Positions 22,843-31,768 are shown, numbered from the stretch's first letter. The stretch: DNA of 33,404 nt from Caulobacter sp. (GCA_030652755.1 JAUSPV010000086.1:1-33404); one strand, 5' to 3'. Program-made: numbers and translations. The notes: generated from the sequence alone by a model not told the origin.

Positions 22843-23822
22843 TGCTGCTCGAAGTCCGGCACGTCACCCAGTACCACTACGAGCGCGCGGTCCGCGAAAG
22901 CGTGATGGAGCTGCGCATGCAGCCGCGCAAGAGCGTCGGACAGCGGTTGATCAGCTTCGAGCTCGATCTTGAGCCCCGGGCGCAGATCTTCTCCTACGCC
23001 GACAACTTCGGGAACGCCGTCTACCACTTCGATGTCCCGCAGCCGCACGACAACCTGCGGATCGAGGCCCGCTCGGCGGTCGAGACCCAGCCCGATCCGG
23101 TGCTGCCCAACGGCATCGACCAGGGCGAGTGGGACCGGCTGCGCAGTGACTTTGTCCGCGGTGAGTGCTTCGATTTCCTGCAGCCGCACGGCTTTGTGGT
23201 GTTCAGCCAGGCGCTGCAGACCTTCATCGCCGAGAAGAACCTCGACGCGCTGCGGCTTCAGGATCCTCTGTCGGCGGTGCTGGCGCTGAACCAGATCATC
23301 TACGACGCCTTCGACTACACGCCGGGCGTCACGACGGCCGACAGCCCCATCGACCTGGCGCTCGGCGTCGGTCGCGGGGTCTGTCAGGATTTCGCCCACA
23401 TCATGCTGGCGATCTGCCGCCGCTGGGGCATCCCGGCCCGCTACGTGTCCGGCTACCTGTTCACCGACCGCCAGCACGGCGATCGCTCCGACCCGGACGC
23501 GACCCACGCCTGGGTCGAGGTCTTCCTGCCGACCCTGCGGTGGGTCGGGCTGGACCCGACCAACAACAGCATCGCCGGCGAACGCCACATCGCCGTGGCC
23601 ATCGGCCGCGACTATGCCGACGTGCCGCCGTCGCTGGGAGTCTACAAGGGCGAGGCCGACAGTCAGCTGGCCGTCGCGGTGTCGGTGGGCAAGGCCCGCG
23701 CGGCCCTGGCGGAGCCGGAGTTCCTGCGCCTGCCGCGCCCGTCGTTCCCCGGCGGCCGCCGCAAGCTCAACGCCGGCGACATCCACCGTCGCGAGCAACA
23801 GCAGCAACAGCAACAGCAGTAA
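22842..23822 (+). CDS. Transglutaminase-like cysteine protease/amidase (COG1305)
   Basis: A 326-residue bacterial transglutaminase-like protein with the N-terminal beta domain (MLLEVRHVTQYHYERAV) and the catalytic triad C181 (GRGVCQDFAHIML), H222 (DATHAWVEVFLP) and D238 (WVGLDPTNN). Bacterial members usually hydrolyse peptide bonds or cleave amides. In this cluster type the enzyme is thought to act on the product of the ATP-grasp enzyme. There is no signal peptide, so it should be cytoplasmic. The start is tied to the TAATG junction at 22840-22844. The protein ends in a basic tail and eight consecutive glutamines, which is unusual for the family. It ends 213 nt from the convergent autotransporter gene. 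Confidence 0.93.
   Translation: MLLEVRHVTQYHYERAVRESVMELRMQPRKSVGQRLISFELDLEPRAQIFSYADNFGNAVYHFDVPQPHDNLRIEARSAVETQPDPVLPNGIDQGEWDRLRSDFVRGECFDFLQPHGFVVFSQALQTFIAEKNLDALRLQDPLSAVLALNQIIYDAFDYTPGVTTADSPIDLALGVGRGVCQDFAHIMLAICRRWGIPARYVSGYLFTDRQHGDRSDPDATHAWVEVFLPTLRWVGLDPTNNSIAGERHIAVAIGRDYADVPPSLGVYKGEADSQLAVAVSVGKARAALAEPEFLRLPRPSFPGGRRKLNAGDIHRREQQQQQQQQ
23796..23819 (+). repeat. CAR trinucleotide tract encoding a C-terminal polyglutamine tail
   Basis: Eight CAA/CAG codons in a row stand immediately before the TAA stop of the transglutaminase gene. Mixed CAA and CAG units would damp but not exclude replication slippage, so the tail length may vary between strains. Confidence 0.85.
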
Positions 23823-24035
23823 CCCACCGCGCAATCGGCTTCGGACGATCTACAACTTCATTGATTCCTACGAGCGCTCCGGCGGTCGCATCTACATCGA
23901 GGAGGCCATCCGGTACGTTTCCCGGTATGTGGTGGTCGTTCTGGTGGCCGTTCGCGGCGCAGTGGGCAGCGGAAGTTGCGGGCAGCGCATGGCGCCCGGG
24001 TCAGGACCCGGACGCGCGACGCCGCCCGCCCTCGA
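23823..24035. other. Gap between convergent genes with an open but unassigned reading frame
   Basis: No recognised gene. One plus-strand frame, in phase with 23614, stays open through the gap. It would encode IYNFIDSYERSGG and EEAIRYVSRYVVVVLV, which looks more protein-like than a random shadow. It has no usable start codon after the transglutaminase stop. Another frame has ATG 23937 (MWWSFWWPFAAQW) but no ribosome site and runs into the antisense of the autotransporter. A remnant of a former third-party gene is possible. No clear terminator hairpin with a T-run is seen. Confidence 0.3.
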
Positions 24036-27000
24036 CTAGAACCGCCAGGAGCCGCCCGCGCGGACCGACTGCGCCTCTGACCGGTCGCCGTAGACGCCCT
24101 CGAAGTCGAGGCTGAACCGGAGCCGGTCGGTGGAGACCAGGTCAGCGCCGAAGGAGACCGCCAGGGTCCCTTCGTCCAGGCCGGCGCCGCGAACCGCGAA
24201 GCCGTTCGGCGCGCCCTGGAAGGCCCCCTCGGTGATGCCGTAGAGGTCGCCGCCGTTGCTCCGCCAGGACAGTCCGGCGCGGGGCCGCAGGCTGGCGTCG
24301 CCGGCCAGATCCATTTCGCCGCTCAGTCGGACGCCCAGCTCCAGCGTTCTCAGATCGCGGGACTGACCCGCCACCATCAGCGCCGTGGAGCCGCCCTTTT
24401 CCTGCATGTCGTCGGTTTCGACGTTCAGGTAGGTGGCGCGGGCGAACGGTTCGATCGTCGCCAGCTTCATCTGGAACGTGGTCGAAATCTCGGCCGTCAC
24501 CTGTGTTGTGCGGGCGTCGTACTCGCCGGTCAGGCGCTCGGCCACGCCGGGGAAGACCACGTCGCGGAGGGTCTCGACCGTGGACCAACCGTACACGCCG
24601 GCCACCGTCACCCGGACCGGGCCGAAGGCCTTCCCGGCATAGGCGGTCAGTCGGACGTTGCTGATCTCGGCCGCAGCGTCACGGTCGCTCACCGACAGGT
24701 CGTCGCGGCTGTAGGACAGCGCCGCGCCCAGCCGGACGTCACCGGCGAGGACATCGCCGCCCGCCACCAGCCCGGAGGTTTCCGTCTCGGCGTCGGCGAC
24801 GCCGGTCTCGCCCTGCAGGGTCTGGCGGCCCGTCAACACCGTCCCCCAGCCGCCGGCCGCGTCCGTGTCGGTGCGTTGGCGGGTCGTCAGGGCGCCGAGC
24901 AGCCAGCTGCTTCCGCCCGCAAGGCTGGTGAAGACATCGGCGTGAACCTGGCCGTCGAGCGCGGCGTAGGCTTGAGCCGCCCCGGCGGCGTTCTGCACCA
25001 CCACCGCATCGAAGACGTCGGCGCCGTAGCCGGACGCTTCCGCCGCGTCGGCCACCTCAAGCTGGTTGGCCGTGAGGGCGAAGCGGTTGAAGCGGATGTC
25101 GTTGCGAACGAGATCCAGGCGGACGGCGTTGGTCGTGTAGACCAGATAGGGCGTCAGGAACGCCATGTCGCTGGTCACGCCGGCGAACTGGCCGACGATG
25201 CCGCCCGCCGAGGTGAGGATGCCGTACTGGCTCAGATGGGCGTAGTCGCCCGCGCTTCCTCCGGCCAGAACCTCGACCTGGACACCGCTCTGGATCGTGG
25301 TCACGCCGCCGACGACAATCTGGTCGTGCTGGCCGTCCCCGAGGACCTCGAGCTGATAGGTCGACCCACTGGCGAAGGTGAAATCGCCCGCCACCGTCAG
25401 CGTCCCCGGCGAGTTTCCGGGGCCGACGATGCCGCCGTTTCCCACAATGACGTCGCCGCCAATGTCGCCGGCGCCGCCGAGCACGCCGTTGGGGCCGATG
25501 TTCACATTGGAGGCGACCGAGCCGTTGATCCGTAGCAGGCCGTCCTCGACGTTGGTGTCGCCCGTGTAGGTGTTGTTCCCGGTCAGCTCGATGACGCCGC
25601 CGCCCGTCAGGGTGAAGGAGCCCGAGCCCGTGATCGAGCCGGCGAAGGTGGTCGAGCCGGCCTGATCGACGGTCAGGGCGCCGCCCTCGATGTTGATCGC
25701 GCCGTCCTCGCCGCCCGACAGGCCAGAGACCGTCTGGGTCTGACCACTGAGGTCGAGCACGCCGTTGTCCACCGAGACCACGGCCGTATCCGGCAGCTGC
25801 AGGATACGGACCGAGCCGCCGCGGACGATGGTCGTGCCGGTGAAGTTGTACTCGCCGGAGAGAACAAGCCGCGCGTCGCCGAGCTTGAGCAGCTGGCCGT
25901 CGCCGGTGATGTCGCCGGTGTAGTCGTACTCGTCGGAGCGGTCGAAGATCGCCAGACCCTCGATCTCGAGATCGCCGGTGAGGTCGCCATCGGTCCCGCC
26001 GCGGCCGAGGCGGAAGGTGCCGTCGGTTCCCACGAAGACGTCGCCCGACAAGGTTCCGGTCAGGACGATGGCGCCGTCGAGCACCGAGGTCAGGCCGGTG
26101 TAGCTGTTGTCGCCGGACAGCCGCAGGATGCCGTCCCCGGCCTTGGTCAGGTCGCCGTCGCCGGTCAGGTCGCCGGCGAAGGTCAGGTCGCCGGTCATGT
26201 CGACCGTCAGGCTGGCGTCGACGAGGTTGAGGTCGGCGTCGCCGGACAGTCCGCCGGTGACGTGATCGCCCTCGCCGAGCACGAAGCTGCCGCCGTGCAG
26301 CGTCAACGCGGACGCCTCGCCCAGCGCCGAGAAGTAAACGAAGCCGACGCTGTCGTTGGTGATGCCCCCGCTGCGATCGTAGAGACCCTGGAAGGCGACG
26401 CTGGCGTCACCGGCCCAGATGATCTCGCCGCCGGCGCCGGCGATGCGGTTGCCCAGGGTCCGGTCACCCCCGTAGGCCAGATAGAGTTCCCCGCCCTCGA
26501 CGACGATGTCGCCGCCGAAGCTGCCGGTCGATCCGGTTCCGGTGACCTGCAGCGTGCCGAGGACGGCGTCATCGACGCCGAGCGTGGCGGCGACCACGAC
26601 CACGCCGCCGGTCTGGATCAGGCCGCCCGCAATGTCGTTCTGCACGTAGAGCTCGCCGCCGCTGACGCGGGTCGGGCCGGTGAAGGTCCAGTCGCCGGTG
26701 GCGACGATGGCGCCGCTGACCAGTTCGACCTCGCCGGCTCCGCTGATGTTCACCTGCTGATCATCGGCGTAGAGGCTGTCGTCATCGCTCGCATAGATCA
26801 GCCGACCGTCATTGGCGATGTCGAGATCGCCGCCCGAGGTCTCGATCTGCCCCAAGGCGCCGTCCGTGCTGTCGATCATCAGGACGCCGCCAGCAGCGAT
26901 GCTTATCTGATCGGTCTGCAGCAGCCCTGTCAGTTTCCAGGCGCCGGCCTCGACCGCCGTCTGTTCGAAGCCGAGCATGCCGCCGAAGGCCTGCGGGCCG

Positions 27001-29798
27001 GTCTGGTTGGCGCCGGAGAGCACCAGCCTGTCCTCGCCCGCCCCGGCCAGGACGACGCCGCCGAAGCTCGCGCCCGTCTGCACCACCAGGGTGTCGTCAG
27101 TGGCCCCGGCGAACTCGACCGCCGCCGCGCCCGCCCCGCCGGCGATGTGGCCGGCGGTGGTCACGGTCGCGCCGTCGGCCCCTGCGGTGAGGACAAGGCC
27201 GACGCCGCTCTGGGACGTGATGGAGCCGTCGGCGGTCACCGTGACCTGCACGCCGGTCGCGTTGACACGAGCGCCGGTGGCGGCGCCCGCCACGTCCCCG
27301 TCAACCGTCAGGACGCCGTCGTCGGTGGCCGTGATGGCGATGCCGACGCCGCCCGTGCCGAGCGCGGAGATGTCGCCGGAGGTCACCAGCACGTCGCCCG
27401 CGCCCGAACTGGCGCGGATGCCGATGGCGTTCGCGCCGCCGGCCATGATTGACCCGCTGGTCACCGATACGCCGTCATCCCCGTCGGCGAAGATGCCACC
27501 CGCGAGGGCGCCGGTCGTCGTGATCGATCCGCTGTCGACGACGACCGTGCCGCCGGACGCGTAGATCCCCGTTCCCCCGACGCCGGCGGTCGCGACCGAA
27601 CCGCTGGTGATCGTCACCGCGCCGGACCCGGTGATGCCGTAGAGGCCGAAGGCCTGTTCGCCGACGACGACCGCTTCGGTGCTTGTGATGGTGATGTCGC
27701 CGGTCTGGGAGAACGCGCCGATCGCGTCGCCCGTGTACTGGCCGCCCAGGATGCCGACCAGCCGGGTCTCGGTGCGGCCCGCGTTGATGACGATGTCGCC
27801 GGTGGAGGTGCGGGCGAAGACCCCGATGTCGCCGCCGGGGCCGACGACGACATCGTCGCTGTCGATGGTGACGTCCCCGGTGTCGCCCCAGGCGATGATG
27901 CCGGCGCCGGCCAGGGTCTCGACCGAGCCGCTGTCGATGGTGATCGTATCGCCGCCGTAGACGGTGATGCCCGCCGCAAAGAGGCCTGAGGTTGTGATCG
28001 ACTCGCTGGTGATGTCGACCGGACCGATGTGATCGACGCCGATGCCCCAGGCGTCATTCCCGGTGGTGACGATGGTTCCGCTGGTGATGGTCACCGCGCC
28101 TGTGCCGCCGGCCGCCGGCCGGTAGGCGCCGCCCGGAATGGTCCCGTTGGCGTCGACCATGATGCCGGTGGCCCGGTTGCCGCCGGTGACGATCGCGCCG
28201 CTGTCGATGGCGATGTCGCCGGCGTTGCTCCAGGCGAAGATGCCGCGCGCGCCGTTGCCCGCCGTCGTGGCGGTCTCGCTGGTGATGCTGATGTCGGACG
28301 GCTGGCCAAAGGCCAGGGCGAAGATGGCGTCCGACGGATTCAGGTTGCTGGGGCCGCCGGTGGTCGAGGCCGTCCCGCTGACGATGGTCACGCCGCCGGC
28401 CCCGTTGGCGTAGATGGCGCGGGCGCCCAGGCCCGAGGTGGCGGCCGTCTCGCTTTCAATGGTGATCGCGCCGTTGGCCGCCGAGGCGTAGATCGCCCAG
28501 GACTGGTCGCCTTCGGTCCGGGCCAGGCCGCTGACGATATCGATGTCGCCGGCGAAACTCTGGGCTGAAATGGCGTTGGCGAAGCGGGGCGTCCCGTTCA
28601 GGGTCACCGCGTCGCCGGTCGCGACCGCGCTGTTGCTGTCGATGCTGATCGAGCCGTTGCCGACCGCGACGATGGCGCCGGCGCCGTTTCCGCTCGCCGA
28701 GGTCTGGTCGGCGACCACGGTCATCGACTGCCCGCCTTCGACGAGGATCGCGTCGGCGAAGTAGGTCCCGGCCCCGTCAGCGCCGGCGCTGCCGGTGGTC
28801 GAGGTGGTCCCGGCGCTGACGCTGGCCGTACCCGAGGCGGTGACGCGGATGCCGTAGGCGTTGTTTCCCGACACCGAGACCGTGCCGCTCTCGAGGCTGG
28901 CGTCGCCGTCGTTGGCGAGGAGGCGAACACCGAGATTGCCCTGGCCGGTGCTGGCCAGGCTGTCGACCGAGGCGTCGACGTTGCCGGCGTAGCTGCGTCC
29001 GAACAGCCCGATGCCGAAGCTGGTGAAGCCCGCGCCGCCCTGCGCCGGGCCGCCGTTCGAGGTGAGGCTATCGGCCGAGATGGTGACGTCGCCATAGGCA
29101 AGACCTTGCACCGCGGCGGCGGTGGCGTTGGCGACCACCTCGCCCACGGTGATCGTCACCGCGCCGCCATCAACCGCCACGTCGCCGGAGAACAGCACGG
29201 ATTGTGCGCTGACAATCCCGCCGCCAACGCCGGTCGAGGACGCCTTGTCGACGGCAATGATGATGTTGCCGGTCTCGCTCTGCGCCGCGACGCCGGACGT
29301 GTAGGGTCCCGCCGTTGAAACCTCGCCCGTGGTGATGGTGATGTCACCGCTGGTCGACAGCGCGACCACGGCGTCGGCGGTCGTCGGCGAGAAGCCCGCG
29401 CCGGTGGTGACGGCCCTGTCGGCGTCAACGACGATGGCGCCGCTGGTGGTGGTGACCAGGATACCCTGACCGCCGGTCCCGTTGCCCGTGACGTCGGCGG
29501 CGTCCACGGCCACCGCGCCCGTCGAACCGCTGACCAGCAGCGCCGCGGCGCCGGTGTTGCTGACCGGCGCCGTAGCCGGGATGGTGAGGCTGAAATCGGT
29601 CACACCCGTATAGGTGACGCCGCCCGTCAGCGCCCCGACCGGGCAGACGACCACACCCGCGGCCGGTGCGCCGCATTCCTCGGCCGCCTGGGCCGGGGCG
29701 GGCTGCACGAACAGGGAAACGCCAAGGGCGGTCCCGGCCAGCAGCATGGTGCGGCCGACGGCCACGCGTGAAGCCCAGTGGGTAGCGGAAACAGTCAT
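24036..29798 (-). CDS. Large autotransporter (type V secretion) with beta-helix passenger
   Basis: A 1920-residue secreted/surface protein. ATG 29798 has GGAG 6 nt upstream; a TTG two codons earlier is less likely. A long signal peptide ends at about residue 38 (FVQPAPAQA, then AEEC). The passenger has about 25 imperfect 24-35-residue units of the form DITIxSGxxxTTGxxAxGI to about residue 830. After these come autotransporter-associated beta-strand repeats (LRLSGDNSYTGLTSV, LVLSGEYNFTGTTIV, IELTGNNTYTGDTNV) and the stabilising segment GPGNSPGTLTVAGDF. The C-terminal 12-stranded barrel covers about the last 270 residues (from GGWGTVLTG to the terminal SVRAGGSWRF). The final phenylalanine is the usual outer-membrane signal. 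No protease triad is evident in the passenger; an adhesin or surface structure is the likely role. A regulator gene lies 58 nt upstream on the same strand. Confidence 0.93.
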   Translation of the reverse strand: MTVSATHWASRVAVGRTMLLAGTALGVSLFVQPAPAQAAEECGAPAAGVVVCPVGALTGGVTYTGVTDFSLTIPATAPVSNTGAAALLVSGSTGAVAVDAADVTGNGTGGQGILVTTTSGAIVVDADRAVTTGAGFSPTTADAVVALSTSGDITITTGEVSTAGPYTSGVAAQSETGNIIIAVDKASSTGVGGGIVSAQSVLFSGDVAVDGGAVTITVGEVVANATAAAVQGLAYGDVTISADSLTSNGGPAQGGAGFTSFGIGLFGRSYAGNVDASVDSLASTGQGNLGVRLLANDGDASLESGTVSVSGNNAYGIRVTASGTASVSAGTTSTTGSAGADGAGTYFADAILVEGGQSMTVVADQTSASGNGAGAIVAVGNGSISIDSNSAVATGDAVTLNGTPRFANAISAQSFAGDIDIVSGLARTEGDQSWAIYASAANGAITIESETAATSGLGARAIYANGAGGVTIVSGTASTTGGPSNLNPSDAIFALAFGQPSDISITSETATTAGNGARGIFAWSNAGDIAIDSGAIVTGGNRATGIMVDANGTIPGGAYRPAAGGTGAVTITSGTIVTTGNDAWGIGVDHIGPVDITSESITTSGLFAAGITVYGGDTITIDSGSVETLAGAGIIAWGDTGDVTIDSDDVVVGPGGDIGVFARTSTGDIVINAGRTETRLVGILGGQYTGDAIGAFSQTGDITITSTEAVVVGEQAFGLYGITGSGAVTITSGSVATAGVGGTGIYASGGTVVVDSGSITTTGALAGGIFADGDDGVSVTSGSIMAGGANAIGIRASSGAGDVLVTSGDISALGTGGVGIAITATDDGVLTVDGDVAGAATGARVNATGVQVTVTADGSITSQSGVGLVLTAGADGATVTTAGHIAGGAGAAAVEFAGATDDTLVVQTGASFGGVVLAGAGEDRLVLSGANQTGPQAFGGMLGFEQTAVEAGAWKLTGLLQTDQISIAAGGVLMIDSTDGALGQIETSGGDLDIANDGRLIYASDDDSLYADDQQVNISGAGEVELVSGAIVATGDWTFTGPTRVSGGELYVQNDIAGGLIQTGGVVVVAATLGVDDAVLGTLQVTGTGSTGSFGGDIVVEGGELYLAYGGDRTLGNRIAGAGGEIIWAGDASVAFQGLYDRSGGITNDSVGFVYFSALGEASALTLHGGSFVLGEGDHVTGGLSGDADLNLVDASLTVDMTGDLTFAGDLTGDGDLTKAGDGILRLSGDNSYTGLTSVLDGAIVLTGTLSGDVFVGTDGTFRLGRGGTDGDLTGDLEIEGLAIFDRSDEYDYTGDITGDGQLLKLGDARLVLSGEYNFTGTTIVRGGSVRILQLPDTAVVSVDNGVLDLSGQTQTVSGLSGGEDGAINIEGGALTVDQAGSTTFAGSITGSGSFTLTGGGVIELTGNNTYTGDTNVEDGLLRINGSVASNVNIGPNGVLGGAGDIGGDVIVGNGGIVGPGNSPGTLTVAGDFTFASGSTYQLEVLGDGQHDQIVVGGVTTIQSGVQVEVLAGGSAGDYAHLSQYGILTSAGGIVGQFAGVTSDMAFLTPYLVYTTNAVRLDLVRNDIRFNRFALTANQLEVADAAEASGYGADVFDAVVVQNAAGAAQAYAALDGQVHADVFTSLAGGSSWLLGALTTRQRTDTDAAGGWGTVLTGRQTLQGETGVADAETETSGLVAGGDVLAGDVRLGAALSYSRDDLSVSDRDAAAEISNVRLTAYAGKAFGPVRVTVAGVYGWSTVETLRDVVFPGVAERLTGEYDARTTQVTAEISTTFQMKLATIEPFARATYLNVETDDMQEKGGSTALMVAGQSRDLRTLELGVRLSGEMDLAGDASLRPRAGLSWRSNGGDLYGITEGAFQGAPNGFAVRGAGLDEGTLAVSFGADLVSTDRLRFSLDFEGVYGDRSEAQSVRAGGSWRF
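27310..29480 (-). repeat. Coding repeat array: about 25 degenerate beta-helix rungs in the autotransporter passenger
   Basis: The translation cycles through units such as DIAIDSGAIVTGGNRATGI, AVTITSGTIVTTGNDAWGI, TVVVDSGSITTTGALAGGI and DVLVTSGDISALGTGGVGI. Each is 24-35 residues, beginning with a beta-strand and ending Gly-Ile plus a short loop. At DNA level the repeats have diverged, so this is an old array shaped by protein selection rather than recent duplication. Confidence 0.75.
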
Positions 29799-29856
29799 AG
29801 CCAACTCCGGCGCGAAGGTCAGGGAGCGGCACTCAACCCCCCGCCTTCGCCCTTAG

Positions 29857-31719
29857 TCAGCCGCCCGAGGAGCGCCCATCCCCGTTTGGGGGGTGCGGCC
29901 TAGTGGGCTGCGGGGCTGGCTCCGGCGCCTGGAGCAGCGTCTCGGCGACAAGCGATGCATGGCTCATGGCCAGAAACCGGCCGCCATCCTCGACCAGGTG
30001 CTGGTGAGTATCCGGAAGCACCTCGCGCCAGAAGGCCCGAACCTGGGACGGATGATGCATGCGGTCGTGGCCGCCGACCAGAATCCGCCAGCGCCCGGTT
30101 CCCGAAAGGGCAGGCGACGCCCAACGGGTCATTGCCGTCTGCTCAGCCACGTAGCCCGCGACCCGGCCGGTGGCGAACAGCCGGAAGCCGCGCATGTAGT
30201 CGCTCAGGTTGCGGGGATCGGCCATCACCTCGGCGTCGGGCGGACTGCTCTCCGCAACCCGTTCGACCATCCGCCTACCCTGCCCCGCGCCCAGCCAGCC
30301 CGCCAGCGTGGCGGCCACCTTCTCGATCAGGTCGGGGTGGCGGAAGAACGCCGCCTTCATCGCGCCGACGGGTCCATGCCCCGGCGCCCCGTCATCGGTC
30401 GGTGGATCGGGATTGACCAGCACCACGCGGCGCATGAGTTCGGGCGCGTGCTCGTGCATCGCCACCGCCACCTGCGCCCCGCCCCGGGCCACGATGTCGA
30501 TACGATCGAGCTTCAGACGCTCGCAGAACAGACGGATGTCATCCACGGCGGCCGCGAACGGGTCGGCGCGCCAGGCCGCGCGGTCGGCCGGCGGATCGGT
30601 GAGGCCAAAGCCGGGACGGTCCAGGGCCAGCGGGCGAAAGCCCGCGGCCTGCAGGGCATGCACCAAACGAGACGGCACGGGACGGCAGGAGGAGGAGCTG
30701 TGCAGCACCAGCACCGGCTGGCCCGAGCGTGGACCGTAGTCGCTGTAGGCGACCTGCGCGCCGCAGGGCCGCAGGAACAGGCTCAGCGGCTCGATAAAGT
30801 CGTCGGCCGCGTCGAGCGCCCCATGCGTGGCGTCGGTGAGCAGCGCCAGGGCGCGCGCCTCGGTGACCGCCCGCGCCAGCGCGGCGGCTGTGCCCACCCC
30901 AAGGGTGGTGAAAACAACGTCCAGGTCCTTTTTGGCGACCGCCTCGGATATCCCGGTCGCCTTGGCGGCTTCCGCGCGGGTCAGGCCCTCGGACAGCCGC
31001 AACGCCAAGGTGGCCTGTCGCGGGGTGAGACCCCAGACATTGGTCAACACCGCCTCGCCGCCCCGCCCCACCGGCCAGACGCCGAAGGACAGGCGCACCA
31101 GCCGCTCGATCAGGCCGGACAGCCGGACGGCCCCGACCCGGCGCATGGCCTCGGCAAGGGTCTTGCGGGCGGTTTCGTAGGCGACGCCGGCGACCCGGCC
31201 CGCGCCGCGCGCATCGCCGGTGCGCACCAGCCCCATCGCCACCCGCGTCTGCAGGTCGGTCAGGCCGAAGGCGCGGCAGGCGTCCTCGATGGCGGCGTCC
31301 ATCGACACCGTCGCCACGGTGAGCACCACGACGGCCGCCCCTGGCAGATCGATCGCCTCACGCACCTCGGGAGGCAGGGCCCAGCTTTTGGCCTGATCCA
31401 CAGGGCCGTAGGCGATGGCGACCCGCCCGACGTCCGGGGCGGACTGGGGAAAGCTGGTCCGGCCGCGGCGCTGTGAAATCACCTCGTCGACGATGTCCGC
31501 GTCCAGGAGCGTCGGGCCATCGATCTCGCTGAAGCGGGGAGAGGCGTGGATGAGGCGGCCCTTGCGGTCCAGCACCGCGCCGCCGAGCCGGCCGGTCCAC
31601 ATCAGGGCGTAGCCGGCGGCGACGTCGTCGAGGCCGGCCTCAAACCCCCGTGAGCCGGCGCGGATCGACGCGCTCAGCGCCTCATGGTTGTTCAACCAAG
31701 CATCAAGGGGATCCGCCAC
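29857..31719 (-). CDS. Regulator fusing a sensor region, two LuxR-type HTH domains and an alpha/beta-hydrolase-like domain
   Basis: A 620-residue multidomain protein. Residues about 30-130 have a PAS-like look (GGAVLDRKGRLIHASPRFSEI). Two GerE/LuxR-type helix-turn-helix domains follow: 150-215 (FGLTDLQTRVAMGLV...YETARKTLAEAMRRVG) and 228-290 (WGLTPRQATLALRLSEG...AVAKKDLDVVFTTLG). An alpha/beta-hydrolase fold occupies about 318-600 (VLVLHSSSSCRPVPSRL, LALDRPGFGLTDPP, VVLVNPDPP). The nucleophile elbow reads IVARGGAQ instead of GxSxG, so the catalytic serine is missing. The acid (GGHDRM) and histidine (FLAMSHASL) positions look kept. GTG 31719 is favoured by an AAGGAG site 8 nt upstream; ATG 31770 in the same frame is the alternative. 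It likely controls the autotransporter 58 nt downstream; ligand sensing by the dead hydrolase is inference. Confidence 0.82.
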   Translation of the reverse strand: MADPLDAWLNNHEALSASIRAGSRGFEAGLDDVAAGYALMWTGRLGGAVLDRKGRLIHASPRFSEIDGPTLLDADIVDEVISQRRGRTSFPQSAPDVGRVAIAYGPVDQAKSWALPPEVREAIDLPGAAVVVLTVATVSMDAAIEDACRAFGLTDLQTRVAMGLVRTGDARGAGRVAGVAYETARKTLAEAMRRVGAVRLSGLIERLVRLSFGVWPVGRGGEAVLTNVWGLTPRQATLALRLSEGLTRAEAAKATGISEAVAKKDLDVVFTTLGVGTAAALARAVTEARALALLTDATHGALDAADDFIEPLSLFLRPCGAQVAYSDYGPRSGQPVLVLHSSSSCRPVPSRLVHALQAAGFRPLALDRPGFGLTDPPADRAAWRADPFAAAVDDIRLFCERLKLDRIDIVARGGAQVAVAMHEHAPELMRRVVLVNPDPPTDDGAPGHGPVGAMKAAFFRHPDLIEKVAATLAGWLGAGQGRRMVERVAESSPPDAEVMADPRNLSDYMRGFRLFATGRVAGYVAEQTAMTRWASPALSGTGRWRILVGGHDRMHHPSQVRAFWREVLPDTHQHLVEDGGRFLAMSHASLVAETLLQAPEPAPQPTRPHPPNGDGRSSGG

Positions 31720-31738
31720 GGGAGGATCTCCTTGAGCG

Positions 31739-31768
31739 GAAATCGGGGCACTCGAAATTGGGGCACTC
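31739..31768 (-). repeat. Tandem 15-bp direct repeat just upstream of the regulator start
   Basis: Two head-to-tail 15-nt copies with one C/T difference (plus strand GAAATCGGGGCACTC then GAAATTGGGGCACTC). If the regulator starts at GTG 31719, the repeat sits in its leader or promoter and could be an operator. If it starts at ATG 31770, it encodes a repeated SAPIS. In another frame on the same strand it encodes ECPNFECPDF. Confidence 0.6.

Noticed and set aside
26262-27452. Plus-strand frame opposite the autotransporter passenger
   Set aside because: Its composition simply mirrors the Gly/Asp/Val/Thr codons of the repetitive passenger; no motif.
27310-29480. Possible CRISPR array because of regular spacing
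   Set aside because: The periodicity is in the protein (beta-helix rungs); DNA units differ in length and sequence, and there are no identical repeats or cas genes.
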